Shown here: in pieces, positions 1 through 8,392 of the stretch
Position numbering within the stretch: position 1 is the stretch's first letter
Layout: every line of letters begins with the position of its first letter
Source: Gracilibacillus ureilyticus
Lineage (GTDB): Bacteria; Bacillota; Bacilli; Bacillales; Amphibacillaceae
DNA: 64,000 bases
Assembly (NCBI RefSeq): GCF_900111195.1
Contig: NZ_FOGL01000003.1
Coordinates: 186,001-250,000 of the forward strand
Direction of reading: 5' to 3'
Translations under genes and position numbers: made by a program
Notes under the pieces: model-generated
What the model was told of the DNA's origin: nothing
What the model saw: only the letters and a program-made list of their open reading frames with translations
Databases searched by the model: none

Positions 1-1
1 A

Positions 2-439
2 GATAATGAGAAAATGATTCGCAGTTTCTCAGCTAACACTGATATCTTAACCATCATTGGTTTAGGTATTTCTAATGCATTGGTTGCCTTATCCGGCGCA
101 CTTATCGCTCAATATGGCGGTTTTACGGATATAGGTATGGGTATTGGTATGATTGTAATTGGTTTAGCATCCGTAATTATTGGGGAAGCACTTTTTGGTA
201 CAAAAACGATTGCAAGGACAACTCTCGCTGTAATTGGTGGTGCAATTGTTTATCGAATTGTCTTAGTTCTGGCTCTTAAAGTTGACTTTTTAGAATCCAG
301 TGACACTAAGTTAATTACGGCGGTAATTGTTATTGCAGCACTTATTACACCTAAAATTATCACAGCAAGAAAAGAATCTGTACGCAAGAAAAAGAAGCGG
401 GCAATGCTAGCCAGAGGAGAGGGGGCTAACAATGCTTAA
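2..439 (+). CDS. ABC transporter permease, C-terminal part (cut by window edge)
   Basis: The reading frame is open to the left edge, so the true start lies outside the window; the first ATG (14) is internal. The visible part has about four hydrophobic segments with Gly-rich stretches (such as GLGISNALVALSGALIAQ) and ends in a basic cytoplasmic tail. This is the pattern of branched-chain/sugar-type (LivH-like) permeases, specifically the TrpY-type permeases of predicted tryptophan/tyrosine importers. The stop overlaps the start of the following ATPase by 8 nt, so the two are translationally coupled; the substrate-binding protein is presumably upstream, out of view. The aromatic amino acid substrate is inferred from family resemblance only. 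Confidence 0.8.
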   Translation, partial: DNEKMIRSFSANTDILTIIGLGISNALVALSGALIAQYGGFTDIGMGIGMIVIGLASVIIGEALFGTKTIARTTLAVIGGAIVYRIVLVLALKVDFLESSDTKLITAVIVIAALITPKIITARKESVRKKKKRAMLARGEGANNA

Positions 440-1226
440 CATGAAAGATATTTCAGTCACATTTAATGAAGGTACATTAGATGAGAAGAAAGCATTGCAA
501 AATGTAAATCTGCATCTCGAGAAAGGTGACTTTGTCACTGTTATAGGTAGTAATGGTGCAGGAAAATCTACTTTAATGAATATGATATCCGGATCTCTTA
601 AGCCTGATATCGGTTCTGTTTCTATTAATAATAAAGATGTAACTATTCTGCCAGAGTATAAGCGGTCACGTTACATCGGTCGTGTGTTCCAGGATCCGAT
701 GGCAGGAACTGCTCCGACAATGACTATTGAGGAAAATTTAGCAATGGCATATGCGAGAAACAAAAAGCGCACATTAAAAATTGGAGTGAGTAAGAAAAGA
801 AAGGCGACTTTTAAGAACCATCTCGAGACACTTCATCTAGGATTAGAAAACCGGTTAAATGCGAAAGTTGGTTTACTATCAGGTGGGGAGCGTCAGGCAT
901 TATCCTTACTAATGGCGACTTTCACGGAACCGAATATTTTGTTATTGGATGAGCATACAGCAGCATTAGACCCTTCAAGAGCAGAACTGATTACTAACTT
1001 AACTGGTGAAGTAGTTAATCAATTTGGCTTAACTACATTGATGGTTACCCATAATATGCAGCAGGCGCTGGACTTAGGTAACCGCCTGATTATGATGGAT
1101 AAAGGGCAAATTATTCTGGAGGTTTCCGGGGAAGAGAAGAAATCTTTAACGATAGAAAAATTGCTTCAGGAATTTCAACGTATTCGTGGACAGCAAATGG
1201 ATAGTGATAGAGCCGTACTCGGTTGA
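432..1226 (+). CDS. ABC transporter ATP-binding protein (TrpZ-like)
   Basis: A 264-residue ABC ATPase that would power the permease just upstream. Walker A is GSNGAGKST (residues about 38-46), the signature is LSGGERQALSL and Walker B is LLLDEHTAALD followed by a switch His (VTHN). The Walker B tail reads DEHTAALD rather than the usual DEPTSALD, as is common in this predicted tryptophan/tyrosine importer group. The start overlaps the permease stop and follows an AGAGGAGAGGGG ribosome site. A strong terminator follows (1234-1266), so it is the last gene of the operon. Confidence 0.85.
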   Translation: MLNMKDISVTFNEGTLDEKKALQNVNLHLEKGDFVTVIGSNGAGKSTLMNMISGSLKPDIGSVSINNKDVTILPEYKRSRYIGRVFQDPMAGTAPTMTIEENLAMAYARNKKRTLKIGVSKKRKATFKNHLETLHLGLENRLNAKVGLLSGGERQALSLLMATFTEPNILLLDEHTAALDPSRAELITNLTGEVVNQFGLTTLMVTHNMQQALDLGNRLIMMDKGQIILEVSGEEKKSLTIEKLLQEFQRIRGQQMDSDRAVLG

Positions 1227-1233
1227 CAGGTGA

Positions 1234-1266
1234 GACAGTTACTTATTCATAGTAACTGTCTTTTAT
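1234..1266 (+). terminator. Rho-independent terminator after the ABC operon
   Basis: Perfect 10-bp stem (GACAGTTACT / AGTAACTGTC) with a 7-nt loop, followed by TTTTAT. Confidence 0.85.
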
Positions 1267-1336
1267 AAAAGGAAAATAGATAAATGAAATAAAAAGATTC
1301 AGAATTTTTCGAATATAATCTAAGGGGATGACAGAA

Positions 1337-2524
1337 GTGAAATATGGCTTTTCAGAAAGAGTAAAATTTATGAAATCATCTGCTGTTCGGGATATTTTAA
1401 AAGTTATTAATCAGGGTAATATCATTTCTTTTGCAGGAGGTTTGCCTGAAGAAAGTTTATTTCCTGTTAAAGCTGTAGACGCAGCATTCCATAAGGCGGT
1501 AACAACAAATAATAAAGCTTTGCAATATGGAGAAACAGAAGGTGTAGCTGCATTGAGAGCTGCTTTAGCTGAAAGAATGAGAAAGAAAGGATTGATTAGA
1601 GATCCTGATAATATTCTTATTACATCCGGAAGTCAGCAAGCAATTGATCTATTTTCCAGAGTAATGTTTAACAAAGGGGATATCATTCTTACAGAGAATC
1701 CAACATACTTAGCAGCACTGCAGGTATTTGAATCATATGAAACAAGAGTAGTTGCAGTTGATTCAGATGATGATGGAATGGTTATCGCTGACTTAGAAGA
1801 AAAAATTACGAGACTAAAACCAAAATGCATTTATGTTGTTCCGACATATTCTAACCCTACCGGGAAAGTATGGTCATTAGATCGCCGGGAAAAATTATTA
1901 GAGCTTGCTAATAAATATCATGTAGTAATCTTTGAAGATGATCCTTATGGAGAACTTCAATTTGATAAGGAAGCAGCTCCTCCGTCTATTGCTTCACTTG
2001 ATGAGAATGGTTTAGTGTTGTATACGAGTACTTTTTCTAAAACTGTTGTGCCTGCAATGAGAATTGGCTGGATTGTCGGTCCGCACCAGATAATCCGCAT
2101 CATGGCACAGGCCAAACAGGCAACAGATTTACACACAAATTCGATTAGTCAGCATGCACTGGTTCATCTTCTGCGAGACTTTGATATTGATGAGCATATT
2201 CAAACAATTAGAGATACGTATTATGAGAGAATGCAGGTAATGAAAGAATTACTAGATACAGTAAATCTGGAAGGACTCGAATATATTGAACCAAAGGGTG
2301 GAATGTTCTTCTGGGTTACTCTTCCTGAAGAGATAAATGCGACAAAATTACTGGATGAAGCAGTGAAAGCAGGAGTTGCATATGTACCAGGTGCACCATT
2401 TTACGTATCGGATGCTGAACAAAACACGATGCGCCTCAATTTTACAAATTCATCACCAGCATTGATAAGAGAGGGAATGGAAAAGTTAGTAAAAGTATTA
2501 GAAAAATCAAGATTACAAGTATAA
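1337..2524 (+). CDS. PLP-dependent class I/II aminotransferase (2-aminoadipate transaminase-like)
   Basis: About 395 residues, fold type I aminotransferase of the MocR-related/LysN group, without the GntR DNA-binding domain. Visible hallmarks are SFAGGLPEESLFP near the N-terminus, the cofactor Asp/Tyr region (VPTYSNPTGKVW, FEDDPYGEL), the Schiff-base lysine in TSTFSKTVVPAMRIGW, and the C-terminal Arg in MRLNFTNSS. It transfers amino groups between amino acids and 2-oxo acids; the substrate cannot be fixed, although aromatic or branched amino acids fit the transporter next door. The ATG at 1328 abuts the AAGGGG ribosome site, so the GTG at 1337 (9-nt spacing) is preferred. Confidence 0.85.
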   Translation: MKYGFSERVKFMKSSAVRDILKVINQGNIISFAGGLPEESLFPVKAVDAAFHKAVTTNNKALQYGETEGVAALRAALAERMRKKGLIRDPDNILITSGSQQAIDLFSRVMFNKGDIILTENPTYLAALQVFESYETRVVAVDSDDDGMVIADLEEKITRLKPKCIYVVPTYSNPTGKVWSLDRREKLLELANKYHVVIFEDDPYGELQFDKEAAPPSIASLDENGLVLYTSTFSKTVVPAMRIGWIVGPHQIIRIMAQAKQATDLHTNSISQHALVHLLRDFDIDEHIQTIRDTYYERMQVMKELLDTVNLEGLEYIEPKGGMFFWVTLPEEINATKLLDEAVKAGVAYVPGAPFYVSDAEQNTMRLNFTNSSPALIREGMEKLVKVLEKSRLQV

Positions 2525-2528
2525 GGGG

Positions 2529-2557
2529 AAACGAAGAGAGATCTCTCTTCGTTTTCT
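2529..2557. terminator. Bidirectional terminator between convergent genes
   Basis: Perfect palindrome with arms AACGAAGAGAG / CTCTCTTCGTT followed by TTTTCTTT on the plus strand. It lies between the aminotransferase stop (2524) and the yueI stop (2558) and can serve both. Confidence 0.8.
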
Positions 2558-2986
2558 TTATCCGCCAAATAGCTTTTGCCAGAAATTTTTCTTCTTAGGT
2601 TCGCTCTCTGCTGGCTGTTCTTCTTTCAGGAAGATATCTTTTTTATCAACAGCATGGTCCATAGTTAAAACAAGACCGTAATCAGTAGTAGATTCACGAT
2701 CTGTAACTGAAGTATAGGATACATTTAAACGGTTAGCGAGCTCGCGGTATGGTTTGAAAAAGCGGAAATTCATATCGCCATTCATCAGCATTTGTGCTGT
2801 TGGGTATTGGTTGATTGCCCGTTCTAGCTCTGACAATCCTTTTGCTCCGCGGACATCTGATTGCTTTAACACAAGAATTACTCTTTCCCGCAGTGAGCCG
2901 AGAAAAGCTCTCCGTTCATCTGGATTGGTTTGCTTTGGACCGTAAATGCCCTCTTGTATATAATCATCTAGTTTATTATTACCCAT
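2558..2986 (-). CDS. yueI: YueI family protein (DUF1694)
   Basis: A 142-residue soluble protein matching the YueI/DUF1694 family of Bacilli by its N-terminus (LDDYIQEGIYG) and by the conserved central stretch with FLGSLRERVILVL and LMNGDMNFRFFKPYRELA. The C-terminus is a short Lys-rich tail ending in NFWQKLFGG. No catalytic motif is visible and the molecular role is unknown. It follows the ectoine operon on the same strand, but a terminator at 3033-3066 separates them, so it is probably transcribed independently. The ribosome site is AAGAGGTGG before the ATG. Confidence 0.75.
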   Translation of the reverse strand: MGNNKLDDYIQEGIYGPKQTNPDERRAFLGSLRERVILVLKQSDVRGAKGLSELERAINQYPTAQMLMNGDMNFRFFKPYRELANRLNVSYTSVTDRESTTDYGLVLTMDHAVDKKDIFLKEEQPAESEPKKKNFWQKLFGG

Positions 2987-3032
2987 TCAAGCCACCTCTT
3001 TTAATATACTCTCTTTTAGTATATGCCAAAAT

Positions 3033-3066
3033 AAAAAACTCCCCAAGAAAAAAGGGAGTTTTTTGG
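3033..3066 (-). terminator. Terminator after the ectoine operon
   Basis: Read on the minus strand: AAAAAACTCCC, a short T-rich loop, then GGGAGTTTTTT. Arms are about 10 bp with a T run on both strands. A second smaller hairpin (AAGGGAT / ATCCCTT) lies at 3089-3109, nearer ectC. Confidence 0.8.
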
Positions 3067-3118
3067 ATAAGAAATGTTATGTCAAACTAAGGGATGGGGG
3101 ATCCCTTAAATTTACTAA

Positions 3119-3505
3119 TTAATCTTCATCTACTGGATATACACCATTTTCATCATGAACTTCATTACCTGTTAAAGGCGGGTTGAACACACAAACCATA
3201 CGCATATCTGTTTTTGCGCGTAATAAATGTTCATCATTTTTATCTAATGCATAAAGCGTGTCCTTTGTAATTGGCCACACTTTGTTATCGCTAAGTGTCA
3301 CTACTTCACCTTCACCTTCAATACAATAAACAGTTTCCAGGTGATTTTTATACCAGATATGTGTTTCAGTACCTGCTTTAATAATAGTATCGTTAACAGA
3401 GTACCCCATACCAACATCTTTGTTAATTAGACGGCGGCTGACCCAGTTACCTCCATCTACGTCATGCTCTGTACCTAAAATATCTTGTAATTTTACTACT
3501 TTCAT
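3119..3505 (-). CDS. ectC: L-ectoine synthase
   Basis: 128 residues, the normal length of EctC, a cupin-fold enzyme that closes N-gamma-acetyl-L-2,4-diaminobutyrate to ectoine in the last step of the pathway. It opens with the typical [20 protein letters not shown], followed by the cupin core with [21 protein letters not shown], which carries the Glu, Tyr and His positions used for metal and substrate binding. It is the last gene of ectABC, 62 nt after ectB, with a GGAGGACATATTTC ribosome site. Ectoine is a compatible solute, so this marks a salt-adapted organism. Confidence 0.97.
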   Translation of the reverse strand: MKVVKLQDILGTEHDVDGGNWVSRRLINKDVGMGYSVNDTIIKAGTETHIWYKNHLETVYCIEGEGEVVTLSDNKVWPITKDTLYALDKNDEHLLRAKTDMRMVCVFNPPLTGNEVHDENGVYPVDED

Positions 3506-3567
3506 GAAATATGTCCTCCTATAGTATGTTTATTATATTAAACTCTAGTTAGATTAGCTGTGTCTAA

Positions 3568-4836
3568 TTAATTAGCAACAGGATCTTTTACTAGATGTTT
3601 TACACTTTCTTCAATAATATCCAAGCCTTTCACCAGATCTTCTTTTGGAATATTAAGTGCAGGGAATAGTTTAAATACTTCATCATTTGGTCCAGCAGTT
3701 TCCATAATCAGGCCTAATTCAAAGCATTTTGCTGCTACGTTTGCAGCTAAGCCTTCTACTTCTGAAGCAATCCCAACCATAAATCCTCGGCCGCGCACTT
3801 CTCCTTTAATTTCCGGATAGTCTGCAACGATTTTTTCAAGTCTGCTGTACATAATTTCAGATTTTTCATGAATTTGTTTCTCAAAAGAATCGTCTTTCCA
3901 ATAATCGAGAGCTGCAGTTGCTGTTACGAATGCATGGTTATTTCCACGGAAAGTACCATTATGCTCGCCTGGCTTCCAGATATCCAGTTCTGGTTTAATT
4001 AATGTTACTGCAAGTGGCAGACCATAGCCGCTTAGTGATTTAGACAGACATACGATATCAGGTTTAATTCCAGCAGCTTCAAAACTGAAGAATGTACCTG
4101 TTCGTCCAATACCTGCCTGAACATCATCAATAATTAGTAAAATACCCCAACGGCGACAGATTTCTTCGATTTTTCGCAGCCATTCGAAGCGAGCAGCATT
4201 TATACCACCTTCACCTTGTACTGTTTCTACAATCATCGCAGCTGGTATAGCTACACCACTTCCGTTATCTTCTAAGAAACGCTCAAGATAAACGAGTGTA
4301 TCATGATCGACATAGTTATCATAGGCCATTGTTACAGTATTTTGCAGTGGAATACCTGCACCTTGACGTTTCATAGAGTTACCTGTAACGGAAAGTGAAC
4401 CAATTGTCATACCATGAAATCCGCCGGTGAAGCTGATTATATCGGTACGTCCAGTTACTTTACGAGCTAGTTTTAGTGCGCTTTCTACAGTATTTGTACC
4501 AGTTGGACCAGGGAACATTACTTTATAATCCAATTCACGAGGGTTTAAAATAACATCCTGGAACTTCTGTAAAAATTCTGCTTTTGCAGTAGAGGCCATA
4601 TCCAGTGAGTGGGTGATTCCATCACTCATGATATAATCTGCAAGCTTCTGTTTCATATGGTCATCATTGTGGCCATAGTTCAGTGCACCTGCTCCAGAAA
4701 AGAAGTCCAAATATTCTTTCCCATTTTCATCCCACATTTTATGTTTCTTTGCTTTCGTGAAAACTGTAGGGAAGTTACGGATATAACTTCTTACTACAGA
4801 CTCGTGCTTATTAATAATATCAATATTTTTAGACAT
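3568..4836 (-). CDS. ectB: Diaminobutyrate--2-oxoglutarate transaminase
   Basis: 422 residues, class III PLP aminotransferase that makes L-2,4-diaminobutyrate from aspartate semialdehyde using glutamate, the entry step of ectoine synthesis. Seen in the sequence: [14 protein letters not shown] near the N-terminus, the PLP phosphate region [26 protein letters not shown], the cofactor Asp in [15 protein letters not shown] and the Schiff-base Lys in [15 protein letters not shown]. The length and motifs are those of EctB rather than of generic acetylornithine aminotransferases. It sits between ectA and ectC on the minus strand; the ribosome site is GGAGG. Confidence 0.97.
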   Translation of the reverse strand: MSKNIDIINKHESVVRSYIRNFPTVFTKAKKHKMWDENGKEYLDFFSGAGALNYGHNDDHMKQKLADYIMSDGITHSLDMASTAKAEFLQKFQDVILNPRELDYKVMFPGPTGTNTVESALKLARKVTGRTDIISFTGGFHGMTIGSLSVTGNSMKRQGAGIPLQNTVTMAYDNYVDHDTLVYLERFLEDNGSGVAIPAAMIVETVQGEGGINAARFEWLRKIEEICRRWGILLIIDDVQAGIGRTGTFFSFEAAGIKPDIVCLSKSLSGYGLPLAVTLIKPELDIWKPGEHNGTFRGNNHAFVTATAALDYWKDDSFEKQIHEKSEIMYSRLEKIVADYPEIKGEVRGRGFMVGIASEVEGLAANVAAKCFELGLIMETAGPNDEVFKLFPALNIPKEDLVKGLDIIEESVKHLVKDPVAN

Positions 4837-4930
4837 TCAATTTCCTCCTAAATATATAGAAATAATAAGAATTATAACCATCGTTAATTTTCTGTTTCTT
4901 ATACGGTAAGTTTCAGAATATTCTGACTTC

Positions 4931-5446
4931 CTAGTGTGCAATAGGGCCAACTATGAACTTTAACTCTTGTTCATGACCTTCACCAGGAAACAAATCTTCT
5001 GTGAAGAATTCAGTTGACTGTATTTCAGTATCGAAATCACGTGCCAATTTTTGAAATAATGATTGTGAAGCACGATTAGATGGTGTGATGGTTGCTTCGA
5101 CGAACGTAACTTCCTGACATGCCTTACTTTCTAAGAGAAAGTGAAGCATTTTAGAAGCAATGCCTTTCCCTCGTTGTGAAGCATCCACTCCCACTTGCCA
5201 AATGAAAATGGCATCTTCGTTTTTCGGAGGGATAAACGCGGTGATAAAACCAACCACTTGGTTATTTTGTTTTGCTACAACACAGGTTTCGTTAAAATAT
5301 TCACTCATCAAAATGTATTTGTAAGAAGAATTTGTATCCAATGTTGATTGGGTTACTAACTCCCACATTGCTGCTCCATCTTCTTTTGAAGGGTGGCTCA
5401 GCGTTATTTTCTGATCTGGAGTTTGTTCAAATTGTTTATTAATCAC
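4931..5446 (-). CDS. ectA: L-2,4-diaminobutyrate acetyltransferase
   Basis: 171-residue GNAT acetyltransferase that transfers acetyl from acetyl-CoA to the gamma-amino group of diaminobutyrate. The acetyl-CoA motif A is VGVDASQRGKGIASKML, with FIWQV before it, and NRASQSLFQKLA matches the conserved EctA C-terminal part. The start is GTG at 5446, which gives good spacing from AAAGGAG; an ATG overlapping it out of frame is followed at once by TGA. It is first in ectABC, and its 5' region holds inverted repeats described separately. Confidence 0.95.
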   Translation of the reverse strand: MINKQFEQTPDQKITLSHPSKEDGAAMWELVTQSTLDTNSSYKYILMSEYFNETCVVAKQNNQVVGFITAFIPPKNEDAIFIWQVGVDASQRGKGIASKMLHFLLESKACQEVTFVEATITPSNRASQSLFQKLARDFDTEIQSTEFFTEDLFPGEGHEQELKFIVGPIAH

Positions 5447-5464
5447 ATTTTACTCCTTTCCATT

Positions 5465-5478
5465 CGGAAAATTTTCCG
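5465..5478. promoter_or_regulatory. 14-bp perfect palindrome in the ectA leader
   Basis: CGGAAAATTTTCCG is self-complementary over 14 bp and lies about 20 nt before the ectA start, just ahead of the ribosome site. It could be an operator or an mRNA hairpin. No known regulator is assigned. Confidence 0.45.
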
Positions 5479-5536
5479 TAACACAAATAGTACATTTTAT
5501 ATGTTATCGGGTTATGGAGATAATCTCAAATCGCTT

Positions 5537-5562
5537 ATACAGTGATTAAACTGTATTAATCA
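5537..5562. promoter_or_regulatory. Overlapping inverted repeats upstream of ectA
   Basis: Two interleaved 7-6-7 inverted repeats: ATACAGT/ACTGTAT (5537-5556) and TGATTAA/TTAATCA (5543-5562). They lie about 90-115 nt before ectA, where an operator could act. I could not place a convincing -35/-10 pair here. Confidence 0.4.
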
Positions 5563-5709
5563 TGGTCTGTTATCCTGAGGTGGATTCATTTAGATTACCT
5601 TTATAAATCCTTCCAAATTGTCATGTATTCTTACAAATGAGCAAAATTTGCTCATAAATTCAATCTAACAATACCCCGCTTTCACAAATTAAAAACTTAC
5701 TTTTAAAAA

Positions 5710-5748
5710 ATAAAAGAAAAAAGAGACCAGCAGAATGGCTGATCTCAA
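5710..5748 (-). terminator. Terminator after catalase
   Basis: On the minus strand, stem GAGATCAGC / GCTGGTCTC with a 6-nt loop, followed by a T run. Confidence 0.85.
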
Positions 5749-5759
5749 ATAGAATTTTA

Positions 5760-7226
5760 TTATTTTTTCAAGTGTGCTGGTACTTCTGTGTTTAATTTCG
5801 CAGCAATTCCTTCTGCTAGTTCCGGGTCTACTTTATAAAAGTTTTCCAACTGACGTTCAATAATTCCCTCACGAGTTACTCCACTCATATGGTCAGCAAA
5901 GTTCTGAATTAGACGCTCACGTTCTTCATCATTCATTACATCGCGGAATAGAGCGCGTGGCTGAGAATAGTGATCATCACTGTCATAAGAAACACTGTCA
6001 GCAAAGCCACTTACTTCAAATGGGCTGATCTTGTTTTCAGGTGTCTCTTTCGGTGTATCTGTAAAACTGTTTGGCTCATAATTTGGAGCACTTCCTCCGT
6101 TACCGTCAAAGCGCATTTGCCCGTCACGCTGGTTATTGTTAACAGGTGACTTTGCCTGGTTGATTGGTAATGCTTCATGGTTTGCACCAATACGGTAGCG
6201 GTGTGCATCAGAATATGCAAATAAACGTCCTTGCAGCATTTTATCCGGAGATGCTTCGATACCAGGTACAAAGTGTGCTGGTGATAAGGCAGCCTGTTCT
6301 ACTTCTGCAAAGTAGTTTTCTGGATTACGGTCCAATACCATACGGCCTACTTCAATTAATGGGTAATCTGCGTGTGGCCATACTTTTGTTACATCAAACG
6401 GATCATAGCGGTATGTTTTTGCATCTTCAAATGGCATGATCTGAACTTTAAGTGTCCAAGAAGGATAGTTACCTTCCGCGATCGCATTAAATAAGTCTTC
6501 GGTATGGTAATCAGGATTTGTTCCAGCGATCTTATCAGCTACTTCCGGATCTAAACCTTGCACCCCTTGATCGGAAATAAAGTGATATTTAACCCATACG
6601 GCTTCTCCGTCTTTATTAACCCATTTAAAGGTATGGCTGCCGTAACCGTTCATATGACGAAGAGTTGCAGGGATACCGCGGTCAGAATGCAAATAAGTAA
6701 TCTGGTGCAGTGATTCTGGTGACAATGACCAGAAATCCCAAACAGCATTTGTGTCTTTTAAGTTAGTTTGCGGGTTCCGTTTTTGAGTATGAATGAAATC
6801 AGGGAACTTAATCGCATCACGAATAAAGAAAATTGGCGTATTGTTACCAACTAAATCATAGTTACCTTCTTCCGTATAGAATTTTACTGCAAATCCCCTT
6901 GGGTCTCTAACTGTATCTGCTGAACCTAATTCTCCGGCAACAGTTGAGAAACGGATGAACATTGGTGTCTTTTTGCCTACTTCAGATAAGAATGCAGCTT
7001 TTGTGTATTTTGATACATCATTTGTCACTTCAAAATATCCGTGTGCACCCGCACCTTTCGCATGAACAACACGCTCTGGTACACGTTCACGGTTAAAATG
7101 TGCCAATTTCTCGAGTAAATGCACATCCTGAATTAATGTCGGTCCTCTATGACCAGCAGTTATAGAATTTTGATTATCGCCTACAGGCGCGCCTGATGCT
7201 GTAGTTAAGTATTTTTTGTCACTCAT
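5760..7226 (-). CDS. katA: Catalase, monofunctional haem type (KatA)
   Basis: 488 residues, clade-3-size catalase breaking down hydrogen peroxide to water and oxygen in the cytoplasm. Motifs present are [17 protein letters not shown] with the distal His, [27 protein letters not shown] (split here as FIRFSTV and [12 protein letters not shown]), the Asn in [11 protein letters not shown], and the proximal Tyr in [13 protein letters not shown]. An upstream in-frame ATG at 7238 directly abuts the AAGGAG ribosome site, so the ATG at 7226 (MSDKKYLTT) is chosen. It has its own promoter (7266-7293) and terminator. Confidence 0.96.
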   Translation of the reverse strand: MSDKKYLTTASGAPVGDNQNSITAGHRGPTLIQDVHLLEKLAHFNRERVPERVVHAKGAGAHGYFEVTNDVSKYTKAAFLSEVGKKTPMFIRFSTVAGELGSADTVRDPRGFAVKFYTEEGNYDLVGNNTPIFFIRDAIKFPDFIHTQKRNPQTNLKDTNAVWDFWSLSPESLHQITYLHSDRGIPATLRHMNGYGSHTFKWVNKDGEAVWVKYHFISDQGVQGLDPEVADKIAGTNPDYHTEDLFNAIAEGNYPSWTLKVQIMPFEDAKTYRYDPFDVTKVWPHADYPLIEVGRMVLDRNPENYFAEVEQAALSPAHFVPGIEASPDKMLQGRLFAYSDAHRYRIGANHEALPINQAKSPVNNNQRDGQMRFDGNGGSAPNYEPNSFTDTPKETPENKISPFEVSGFADSVSYDSDDHYSQPRALFRDVMNDEERERLIQNFADHMSGVTREGIIERQLENFYKVDPELAEGIAAKLNTEVPAHLKK

Positions 7227-7265
7227 TATAAAGCACATCTCCTTCTTATGAATAATTCATATCTT

Positions 7266-7293
7266 ATTATAATACAAATCTAATGAAAATCAA
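7266..7293 (-). promoter_or_regulatory. katA sigma-A-type promoter
   Basis: Minus strand -35 TTGATT (7288-7293), 16-nt spacer, -10 TATAAT (7266-7271). The -10 lies in a 10-bp palindrome (TATTATAATA, 7265-7274) that includes the ATTATAA half of a PerR box; the other half is poorly matched, so PerR control is only suggested. Confidence 0.65.
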
Positions 7294-7340
7294 TATTTAT
7301 TTAAAATTATTTTAATGTAAAATTATATAAAAAAAGAGAG

Positions 7341-7444
7341 GCAGCTATTTTATCCTTTAATTTATGTAAAGAAGGATAAAGATAGTTGCACTCTAAGGAT
7401 TGGGAAACATCCTAAAAACTTTTGTTGATTGGGGGTAACAAAAG
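7341..7444. other. Cluster of three stem-loops between katA and the Fur-box operon
   Basis: In order: a long imperfect inverted repeat (arms 7341-7357 and 7372-7389), a short hairpin AGGAT/ATCCT (7396-7413), and a perfect 8-bp hairpin CTTTTGTT/AACAAAAG (7419-7444). The two smaller hairpins both carry GATTGGG at the loop. There is no long open reading frame. It may be an untranslated RNA or leader; no known RNA family was recognised. Confidence 0.4.
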
Positions 7445-7503
7445 ATATGTGTAAAGGGAATGTTTCGTGCACATATGATTTTGTGCTATGCGTTTATTAT
7501 AAC

Positions 7504-7522
7504 GATAATGAGAATCATTTTC
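7504..7522 (+). promoter_or_regulatory. Fur box upstream of the ABC ATPase/BASS operon
   Basis: GATAATGAGAATCATTTTC matches the 19-bp Fur consensus (GATAATGATAATCATTATC) at 17 of 19 positions. It lies about 70 nt before the start at 7591 and right after a TATAAC that could be a -10 (7498-7503). Iron-dependent repression of the downstream genes is therefore likely. Confidence 0.8.
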
Positions 7523-7590
7523 AATAGTTTTGTGAGAAAATGTTAAAAAAATCTCTGATTGAGGTGTATACTGAATAGTGAGGTGATCTT

Positions 7591-8367
7591 ATGGTATTAA
7601 ATCTGGAACAAGTCAGTCTTAAGAAAGAAGGAAAATGGATACTTAATCAGATAAATTGGAAAATAAATAAAGGTGAGCACTGGGTGTTGCTCGGCTTAAA
7701 TGGTGCTGGAAAAACAGCATTATTACATATGTTATGTGCTTATTACTTCCCGACTTCAGGAAAAGTAAATGTGGTAGGTAAACAATTTGGACAAGATATA
7801 TTGGGAGAGAAATTGCGACAGCAAATAGGGATCGTCTCATCCACAATTAAAGGAAAAATTTACGGTACAGATTCCGCGTATCAGGTCGTTTTAAGTGGAG
7901 CTTTTGCATCCATCGGTTTGTATGAAGAGCCAACAGATGAAATGAGAGAACAGGCACAGCAAATATTACGGGATCTGGATTGTTTTCATTATGCTAACAG
8001 ATCTTTTCGCTCACTTTCGCAGGGAGAACAACAACGTGTATTGATTGGCAGGGCATTAATGGGTAACCCTCCATTGTTGATTCTGGATGAACCGACTAAT
8101 GGCCTCGACTTTATTGCGAAGGAAAAATTGTTAGAGTCTATTGAACGAATTGCTTCTAATGGAGGTCCGACAATAATATATGTTACACATCATGTCGAAG
8201 AAATTTTACCAGTATTTAATAAAACTCTGCTATTGAGGGAAGGAACTGTTTTTGCGAAAGGAGATAGTAAGGAGATAATTACAAGTACCAACTTATCCGA
8301 TTTCTTTGGAATGAAGGTTGAAGTGAATTGGAGTGAAGAAAGGCCTTCATTAAAAAAAGTGAAGTAA
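7591..8367 (+). CDS. ABC transporter ATP-binding protein, YlmA-like
   Basis: 258 residues with one ABC ATPase domain: Walker A GLNGAGKTALL (about 35-45), signature LSQGEQQRVLIGRAL, Walker B LLILDEPTNGLDF and switch VTHHVEE. It resembles B. subtilis YlmA and the ModF/siderophore-type ATPases. No membrane partner is encoded beside it; the next gene is an unrelated secondary transporter, so either it works with a permease elsewhere or it is a non-transport ATPase. The Fur box at 7504-7522 suggests expression under low iron. The ribosome site is GAGGTG. Confidence 0.8.
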   Translation: MVLNLEQVSLKKEGKWILNQINWKINKGEHWVLLGLNGAGKTALLHMLCAYYFPTSGKVNVVGKQFGQDILGEKLRQQIGIVSSTIKGKIYGTDSAYQVVLSGAFASIGLYEEPTDEMREQAQQILRDLDCFHYANRSFRSLSQGEQQRVLIGRALMGNPPLLILDEPTNGLDFIAKEKLLESIERIASNGGPTIIYVTHHVEEILPVFNKTLLLREGTVFAKGDSKEIITSTNLSDFFGMKVEVNWSEERPSLKKVK

Positions 8368-8392
8368 TAATTATTTTAGGAGAATTACTTAT

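Noticed and set aside
7259-7280. Full PerR box at the katA promoter
   Set aside because: Only one half (ATTATAA) matches; the other half does not, so PerR control is not claimed beyond a note.
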